DNA of 39,385 bases. Source: Thioalkalivibrio sp. (GTDB taxonomy: Bacteria > Pseudomonadota > Gammaproteobacteria > Ectothiorhodospirales > Ectothiorhodospiraceae). The notes below the pieces were generated by a model. That model did not search any database, was not told where the DNA came from, and was given only the letters and a program-made list of their open reading frames with translations. The DNA is taken from contig JAABTX010000023.1 in NCBI GenBank assembly GCA_011389655.1, positions 1-39,385 on the forward strand, read 5' to 3'. The translations under genes and the position numbers were made by a program. Of this stretch, positions 33,825 to 39,385 are shown one piece after another (within the stretch, counting starts at the first letter, position 1; each line of letters opens with the position of its first letter).

Positions 33825-34763
33825 TCAGACTCGGCGCAGAGCCTGCGGAAGCGAGAAGGTCACGTTTTCCTCGATGCCGGGAGCCTCGACCACCTCGTCG
33901 ACGCCCTGGTTGCGCAGGAACTCTATCAGTTCGTTCACCAGGACCTCGGGGGCCGATGCCCCGGCGGTCACGCCAATGCGGCGCCTTCCCGCGAGCCACT
34001 GCGGGTCCACATCGGCGGCCCCATCCACCAGGTGGGCCTCGATGCCGGCACGCGTACCGATCTCGCGCAGACGGTTGGAATTGGAGCTGTTCTTCGAGCC
34101 GACCACCAGCAGTAGATCGCAGTCCGCCGCAAGCACCTTCACCGCGTCCTGGCGGTTCTGGGTGGCATAGCAGATGTCCATCTTCCTTGGACCCGCGATC
34201 GCCGGGAAGCGTGTGCGCAGCGCATCGATGATCCCCGCGGTGTCATCCATCGAGAGGGTGGTCTGGCTGACATAGGCCAGCGTCTCGGGGTGCCGGATCT
34301 CCAGTCTTTCCACATCCGCCGGGGATTCCACCAGCACCATACGTCCCCCGTACCGCTCGTCGAACTGCCCGAGCGTCCCCTCGACCTCCGGATGCCCGGC
34401 ATGCCCGATCAGCACCACCTCGCGGCCCTCCCGCGCATACCGGGACACCTCGATATGCACCTTTGTGACCAGCGGGCAGGTGGCATCGAAGACCGTGAGT
34501 CCGCGTTGCCTCGCCTCTTCCTGCAACCGTTTCGGAACACCGTGGGCCGAGAAGATCACGACCCCTCCGTCAGGGACTTCGTCGAGCTCCTCGACGAAGA
34601 CGACGCCGGCGGCCCGGAGGCGGTCGACGACGTGCCGGTTGTGCACGACCTCGTGGCGCACATACAGAGGCGCCCCGTGGATCTCGAGCGCGCGTTCGAC
34701 AATGTCGATGGCGCGCTCCACGCCTGCGCAGAAACCCCTCGGATTCGCGAGCTGCAGCTCCAT
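33825..34763 (-). CDS. ispH: 4-hydroxy-3-methylbut-2-enyl diphosphate reductase
   Basis: Last step of the MEP pathway, producing IPP and DMAPP by reductive dehydroxylation. 312 residues. Three cysteines that bind the [4Fe-4S] cluster are in place: C12 (GFCAGV), C96 (FDATCPLV) and C198 (MDICYATQ). SAHGVP and SSNSNRL near residues 72 and 225 contact the substrate. It follows fkpB by four bases and is the last gene of the ileS operon, as in E. coli. Confidence 0.98.
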   Translation of the reverse strand: MELQLANPRGFCAGVERAIDIVERALEIHGAPLYVRHEVVHNRHVVDRLRAAGVVFVEELDEVPDGGVVIFSAHGVPKRLQEEARQRGLTVFDATCPLVTKVHIEVSRYAREGREVVLIGHAGHPEVEGTLGQFDERYGGRMVLVESPADVERLEIRHPETLAYVSQTTLSMDDTAGIIDALRTRFPAIAGPRKMDICYATQNRQDAVKVLAADCDLLLVVGSKNSSNSNRLREIGTRAGIEAHLVDGAADVDPQWLAGRRRIGVTAGASAPEVLVNELIEFLRNQGVDEVVEAPGIEENVTFSLPQALRRV

Positions 34764-34767
34764 GGCG

Positions 34768-35229
34768 TCAATCCCCGCTGCCGTGTGCGTCGGTGGATCC
34801 GGCGCCGTCGATGTCGAGGATCTCCGCGATGAAGAGGAACGGCTGTCCCGCCAGGGGATGATTGAAGTCCACGGTCACGGTCCCCTCCCCGACATCGACA
34901 ATGCGGCCGGGAATGGCGTCGCCAGCCGGGGTGTTGAATTCGTAGATCATGCCGGACTCGAGCGGCATGCCATCGGGGAACGCGGCGCGCTCCATTTCCT
35001 GCACCGCGCTCTTGTCGGGGAAGGGGAACACGCTTCCGGGCGCGATCGCAAATTCCCGTTGCGCGCCCGTCTCCAGGCCCAGAAGGTGCCGCTCCAGCCC
35101 CGCCTCGAGCGTGCCGTCGCCGAGCACGAACTCCAGCGGCTCGTTTCCGGAACTGTCGACCACGAAGCCGCCCTCGAGCTGCAGGCTGTAGTGCATCCGC
35201 ACCCGGCTGCCCTGCGTGATCGCCGTCAT
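34768..35229 (-). CDS. fkpB: FKBP-type peptidyl-prolyl isomerase (SlpA/FkpB type)
   Basis: A 153-residue cis-trans prolyl isomerase with an inserted-flap domain as in SlyD and SlpA. Visible are [41 protein letters not shown]-like segments and [14 protein letters not shown], the family hallmark. SlyD's His/Cys-rich metal-binding tail is absent. The ATG at 35229 overlaps the lspA stop (ATGA). Position between lspA and ispH matches E. coli fkpB. Confidence 0.94.
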   Translation of the reverse strand: MTAITQGSRVRMHYSLQLEGGFVVDSSGNEPLEFVLGDGTLEAGLERHLLGLETGAQREFAIAPGSVFPFPDKSAVQEMERAAFPDGMPLESGMIYEFNTPAGDAIPGRIVDVGEGTVTVDFNHPLAGQPFLFIAEILDIDGAGSTDAHGSGD

Positions 35230-35732
35230 GACCGAGGCCTCGAGTCGATCGGGCACTGCTCGGCACACATCGCGATCACCAGGCACAAGGCCCCGACCGT
35301 GATCGCTGCATCGGCGATGTTGAACGCGGGCCAGTGCAGCCCGGCATAGTGGAAATCGAAGAAGTCCACGACCATCCCCACCCGTAGCCGGTCCACGAGA
35401 TTGCCGATCGCTCCCCCCAGGATCAGACCGAGCGAGACCACCTGCAGCCAGGCCTGGCGTGGCAGACGCGCGAGCCAGCCGACGACCAGCAGCCCGACGC
35501 CCACCGCAACCAGTGACAACACCCAGCGCTGCCAGCCGCCCGCCGTGCTGAACAGGCTGAAGGCGGCCCCGGGGTTGTAGACCAGGGTCAGGTTGAAGAA
35601 GCTGGTCACCTCAATCGGGGCATAGAGGGTCAGGGTCCGTTCGGCCCAGAACTTGGTGGCCTGGTCGAGCAGCAGGACCACGGCCGCCACGCCCAGCCCC
35701 GGAAAAAGACCACCGCCTACCCATAGCCTCAT
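35226..35732 (-). CDS. lspA: lipoprotein signal peptidase (SPase II)
   Basis: An inner-membrane aspartyl protease that removes signal peptides from prolipoproteins. 168 residues with four hydrophobic segments. The catalytic aspartates are in [15 protein letters not shown] and [16 protein letters not shown] and [10 protein letters not shown] are typical. The ATG at 35732 (MRLWVGG) overlaps the ileS stop (ATGA); an open frame upstream lies within ileS in another frame. The fkpB start overlaps its own stop. Confidence 0.97.
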   Translation of the reverse strand: MRLWVGGGLFPGLGVAAVVLLLDQATKFWAERTLTLYAPIEVTSFFNLTLVYNPGAAFSLFSTAGGWQRWVLSLVAVGVGLLVVGWLARLPRQAWLQVVSLGLILGGAIGNLVDRLRVGMVVDFFDFHYAGLHWPAFNIADAAITVGALCLVIAMCAEQCPIDSRPRS

Positions 35733-38569
35733 GCGAAACGCCTCTCTTCTCCCGGCCCGGTGATGTTCTCCACGCAGCGCCCGCACAGCTCCGGATGCCC
35801 GGCGTGGGACCCGACGTCGGGACGCCGGTGCCAGCAGCGGACGCACTTGGGATGCCCGCTCTTGCGTACCACCACGAACAGGTTCGAACCGTCTTCCAGC
35901 ACCACCGGGACGGCGCCCTCGGGCGGCGGACCCGACAGCACGCGCGCATCCGAGGTGATCAGCACGAACCGCAATTCGTCACCCAGCCGCTGCAGCAGCC
36001 CCGCCACATGCCCTCCCACATGGAGGTCGATCTCCGCATTCAGCGAGCCGCCGAGACCCTGCTCGTTGCGCGCGGCCTCCAGCGCACGCGCCACGTGGGT
36101 ACGCACCTCGAGGATACGGTCCCAGTCCGCGGTGGAGAACACCGCGTCCGCATCCAGCGGCCGCAGGCCGGCGTACCACTGCGAGAACAGCACGCTCTCC
36201 GGGCGCTGCCCGGGCAGCAGCGTCCAGATCTCCTCCGCGGTAAAGCTGAGAATCGGCGCGATCCAGCGCGTGAGCGCCTCCGCCACGTGGTACAGCGCGG
36301 TCTGCGCCGAGCGCCGCGCCCGACTCTCGGCCGGCGTGGTGTACTGGCGGTCCTTGATCACGTCCAGGTAGAAACTGCCAAGCTCCACCGAACAGAAGTT
36401 GTGCACGCGCTGGTAGATCTGGTGGAACTGATAGGTGTCGTAGGCGGCGATCACGCGATCCTGCACGCCGAGGGACCGGTCCACGATCCAGCGGTCCAGC
36501 GGTAGCAGCTGGTCCATCGGCAACGCGTCGCGCGCGGGGTCGAAACCGTTGAGGTTGGCCAGCAGGAACCGGGCGGTGTTGCGGATGCGCCGGTAGGCGT
36601 CCGCTGTGCGCTCGAGGATTCCCTGCGAGATCGCCATCTCTCCGGAGAAATCGGTCGCGGCCACCCAGAGACGCAGGATGTCCGCACCGAGGGTCGACAC
36701 GACCTGCTGTGGCGCCACCACGTTGCCGCGCGACTTCGACATCTTCTCGCCATTCTCGTCCACGGTGAAGCCGTGGGTGAGCACTGTCCGGTATGGAGCG
36801 ACCCCCTGCATCGCGACACTGGTCAGCAGGCTGGACTGGAACCAGCCCCGGTGCTGGTCGGAACCCTCCAGATAGAGATCCGCCGGCAGGCCGAGCTCCG
36901 GCCGCATCCCGGTCACCGTGAAGTGGGTGACCCCGGAATCGAACCAGACGTCCAGCGTGTCCCCGAGCTTCAGATAACGCTCCGCCTCCTCGTGACCGAG
37001 CAGCTCCTTGGGGTCGAGCGCAAACCAGGCCTCGACACCCTCCTGTTCCACCCGCCGGGCAACCTCCTCCAGCAGCTCCGGCGTGCGCGGATGGAGGCGT
37101 CCGGATTCCCGATGCACGAACAGTGGAATCGGCACGCCCCAGTTGCGCTGACGGGAGATGCACCAGTCCGGGCGGTTTTCCACCATCCCGCGGATTCGCG
37201 CCTCCCCCCAGTCCGGAAGCCAGCGCGTGTCTCCGAGCGCGCGCAGCGCATCCTCGCGCAGGCCCGCGCGGTCCATGCTGATGAACCACTGCGGGGTGGC
37301 CCGGAAGATGGTGGGCGTCTTGTGCCGCCAGCAGTGCGGATAGCTGTGGCGAAACTTCTCGACCACCACCAGGTTGCCGCACTCGCGCAGTACGTCGACC
37401 ACGTGGGCATTCGCCTGGTGTACGTTCTCGCCGGCGAAGAAGGGGGTGTCCGGAAGAAAGCGGCCATCCGGTCCCACCGGATTGTCGACAGGCAGGTCGT
37501 AGCGCTGACCCACCACGTAGTCGTCCTGACCGTGCCCGGGTGCGGTGTGCACGCAGCCGGTGCCCGATTCGGTGGTCACGTGATCGCCGAGGATCACCGG
37601 CACGTCGCGCTCCTCGAAGGGGTGGCGCAGGACCAGACCCTCCAGGCTGCTCCCCTCGGCCCGCCCGACGATCGTTCCGGCACCGAGCTGGTAGCGCTCG
37701 CGACAGGCGCCAAGCAGCTCCTCCGCCACCAGCAGACGCTCATGCTCGAACTGGACCAGCACGTAGGTCAGCGCCGGGTTCAGCGCCACCGCCTGGTTCG
37801 CCGGCAAGGTCCAGGCGGTGGTGGTCCAGATCACCACGCTCACCGGCCCCTCCGAATCCCCGTGGAGGTCCATCCGCCGCAGCAGATCGATCTCGTCGGT
37901 GACCTGGAAACGCACGTCGATCGCCAGCGAGATCTTCTCCTCGTACTCCACCTCGGCCTCGGCCAGGGCGGATCCGCAGTCCACGCACCAGTGCACCGGC
38001 TTCTCGCCCATCTGCACGTGCCCGCGCTCCATGATGCGCCCGAACGCGCGGATGATGTCCGCTTCGATGCGGTAATCCATTGTCAGGTAGGGACGATCCC
38101 AGTCGGCCAACACGCCGAGACGCTGGAAGTCCGCGCTCTGGCCGGCCACCTGTTCCGCCGCGTAGGCGCGGCAGGCGGAGCGGAAGGTCGCGGGATCCAC
38201 GTCCCTGCCCGCCTTGCCGAGGTTCTGCTCGACCTTCAGTTCGATCGGCAGCCCGTGGCAGTCCCAACCCGGAACGAAGGGGGCGTCGAAACCGGACAGC
38301 GTCCGGCTCCTGGTGATGAAGTCCTTCAGGATCTTGTTCACCGCGTGCCCGACATGGATGGAGCCGTTGGCGTAGGGGGGGCCGTCCGCGAGCACGAATC
38401 GGGGACGTCCGGCGCAGTGCTCGCGCAGGCGCGCGTAGCGGCCGGCGGCGGTCCACTCGGCCAGCCACTGCGGCTCCCGCGTCGCAAGGTTCGCCCGCAT
38501 CGGAAAGGCGGTCTCCGGGAGGTTCAACGTGTCCTTGTAGGGGTTCGGCGGGGCCGGTTTTCTTGCCAT
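35729..38569 (-). CDS. ileS: isoleucyl-tRNA synthetase
   Basis: Charges tRNA-Ile; class I synthetase with an editing domain (CP1) that removes valine. 946 residues (E. coli 938). The HIGH motif is HVGH (72-75) in [16 protein letters not shown], and KMSKS is in [12 protein letters not shown] near residue 610. [14 protein letters not shown] belongs to CP1. The C-terminal zinc finger CVRCWHRR ... CGRC is intact. It lies 19 bases after ribF and overlaps lspA by four bases. Confidence 0.98.
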   Translation of the reverse strand: MARKPAPPNPYKDTLNLPETAFPMRANLATREPQWLAEWTAAGRYARLREHCAGRPRFVLADGPPYANGSIHVGHAVNKILKDFITRSRTLSGFDAPFVPGWDCHGLPIELKVEQNLGKAGRDVDPATFRSACRAYAAEQVAGQSADFQRLGVLADWDRPYLTMDYRIEADIIRAFGRIMERGHVQMGEKPVHWCVDCGSALAEAEVEYEEKISLAIDVRFQVTDEIDLLRRMDLHGDSEGPVSVVIWTTTAWTLPANQAVALNPALTYVLVQFEHERLLVAEELLGACRERYQLGAGTIVGRAEGSSLEGLVLRHPFEERDVPVILGDHVTTESGTGCVHTAPGHGQDDYVVGQRYDLPVDNPVGPDGRFLPDTPFFAGENVHQANAHVVDVLRECGNLVVVEKFRHSYPHCWRHKTPTIFRATPQWFISMDRAGLREDALRALGDTRWLPDWGEARIRGMVENRPDWCISRQRNWGVPIPLFVHRESGRLHPRTPELLEEVARRVEQEGVEAWFALDPKELLGHEEAERYLKLGDTLDVWFDSGVTHFTVTGMRPELGLPADLYLEGSDQHRGWFQSSLLTSVAMQGVAPYRTVLTHGFTVDENGEKMSKSRGNVVAPQQVVSTLGADILRLWVAATDFSGEMAISQGILERTADAYRRIRNTARFLLANLNGFDPARDALPMDQLLPLDRWIVDRSLGVQDRVIAAYDTYQFHQIYQRVHNFCSVELGSFYLDVIKDRQYTTPAESRARRSAQTALYHVAEALTRWIAPILSFTAEEIWTLLPGQRPESVLFSQWYAGLRPLDADAVFSTADWDRILEVRTHVARALEAARNEQGLGGSLNAEIDLHVGGHVAGLLQRLGDELRFVLITSDARVLSGPPPEGAVPVVLEDGSNLFVVVRKSGHPKCVRCWHRRPDVGSHAGHPELCGRCVENITGPGEERRFA

Positions 38570-38588
38570 GAGGATTCCGGTGCGCCGG

Positions 38589-39385
38589 TCAGGCCGGCTG
38601 CTGCAGTGATGGGTTCGCGAACACGGCCCGCGCCGCTTCGACGTCGCGGGCGATCTGCGCCTTCAGCGCATCCAGGGACTCGAAGCGCAGTTCGCCGCGG
38701 ATGGAGGCCAGCGGCTCGAACCGCACCAGCTTGCCGTAAAGCTGTGGAGATGCACCCAGTGCGTGGGCCTCGAGCCGCTGCTCGGTGCCCGCGACGGTCG
38801 GGCGCCAGCCGATGTTGGTGACGGACGGAAAGACCTCGCCGTCCCGGGTAAACAGCCAGCCGGCGAAGACGCCGCGCAGGGCCATCGGCTGCGGACCGAG
38901 CCGCACGTTGGCGGTCGGAAAACCGATCAGCCGTCCCCGCTTGTCGCCGTGGGAGACCCGCCCGCAGATGCCGTAGCGGCGCCCGAGCAGGTCCTCGGCC
39001 TGGTCGAAGTCGCCGGCCTGCGCGGCCACGCGGACCCGGGTGCTGCTGATCCTGCCCTCTCCGTCGGACAATGTGGGGGTCGACGCAACGCTGAAGCCGA
39101 GGTCCGCGCCCATGCGCTCGAGCAGCGCATAATCGCCGCCGCGACCCTTTCCGAAACGGAAATCGTCACCAACCAGCACATGGCGCGCACCCAGGGTCCG
39201 GTGCAGCACCTTCTCCACGAACTCCTCCGCGGGAACGCTCGCCAGCGACCTGCCGAACCGCATCAGCCAGACCGCGTCCAGCCCCGTGGTGCGCAGGAAG
39301 TCGATCCGGTCGCGAAGCCGCTGCAACCGCCCCGGCGCCTTCTCGGGCGCGAAGAACTCCAGCGGCAGGGGCTCGAAGGTGATCA
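38589..39385 (-). CDS. ribF: bifunctional riboflavin kinase / FAD synthetase (5' end outside window)
   Basis: Phosphorylates riboflavin to FMN and adenylates FMN to FAD. The frame runs off the window at its upstream end; 264 residues are visible, starting within [20 protein letters not shown]. Roughly 45-50 N-terminal residues, including the HxGH-like nucleotidyl-transfer motif, are missing from view. Visible motifs are [44 protein letters not shown] (flavokinase) and the kinase Glu region [12 protein letters not shown]. It is the first gene seen of the operon. Confidence 0.96.
   Translation of the reverse strand, partial: ITFEPLPLEFFAPEKAPGRLQRLRDRIDFLRTTGLDAVWLMRFGRSLASVPAEEFVEKVLHRTLGARHVLVGDDFRFGKGRGGDYALLERMGADLGFSVASTPTLSDGEGRISSTRVRVAAQAGDFDQAEDLLGRRYGICGRVSHGDKRGRLIGFPTANVRLGPQPMALRGVFAGWLFTRDGEVFPSVTNIGWRPTVAGTEQRLEAHALGASPQLYGKLVRFEPLASIRGELRFESLDALKAQIARDVEAARAVFANPSLQQPA

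Noticed and set aside
36773-38821. Plus-strand open frame of 682 codons opposite ileS
   Set aside because: ileS is certain on the minus strand; the frame has no recognisable domain.

Overview
The window is chromosomal DNA from a high-GC gammaproteobacterium. Gene orders match those known from E. coli: ribF-ileS-lspA-fkpB-ispH, glyQ-glyS, and thiS-thiG. A phosphoribulokinase gene shows a Calvin cycle, so the organism is probably autotrophic. Together these suggest the Chromatiales, for instance an Ectothiorhodospiraceae or Thioalkalivibrio-like bacterium. That placement is inference from gene content, not a database match.

Layout. At 1-1579 lies an aldehyde dehydrogenase (minus strand) with two copies of a dispersed repeat beyond its stop codon. 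Positions 1780-11969 hold a dense plus-strand run: NAD(P)-binding NDUFA9-like protein, cca, a PCMT-like methyltransferase, tolC, an isochorismatase-like hydrolase, a P-loop ATPase, a MetA-family acyltransferase, an MFS transporter and an ABC-F protein. Minus-strand tmcA (12017-14032) diverges from a cold-shock gene. Minus-strand glnA has a textbook sigma-54 promoter and two NtrC sites; the upstream site overlaps the end of a cation diffusion facilitator (CDF) gene. A Fur-box-like sequence lies between that transporter and a divergent 93-residue orphan. glyQ, glyS and plsC follow on the plus strand.

From 22235 to 29948 the genes are on the minus strand: tcdA, a TatD-family nuclease, a Tas-like aldo/keto reductase, a FIST-domain sensor with a short partner, phosphoribulokinase and an SLC13 permease. 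tcdA is bracketed by two long hairpin elements that have a shared 52-nt core but unrelated arms. A double-domain universal stress protein (30278-31132, plus) diverges from the permease. Then come trmB, thiG and thiS (minus), tRNA-Gly(CCC), a cysteine-free Irr-like Fur-family regulator and tRNA-Thr(CGT) (plus), and finally the minus-strand operon ribF(partial)-ileS-lspA-fkpB-ispH up to the window end.

Most genes are housekeeping: translation, tRNA processing and modification, nitrogen assimilation, thiamine, isoprenoid and lipoprotein maturation. The novelty is mostly non-coding: the paired 52-nt-core hairpins, a family of 75-154 bp repeats that begin just after stop codons, and the regulatory sites of glnA and of the CDF transporter. 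No transposase, CRISPR array, phage gene or toxin system was seen.
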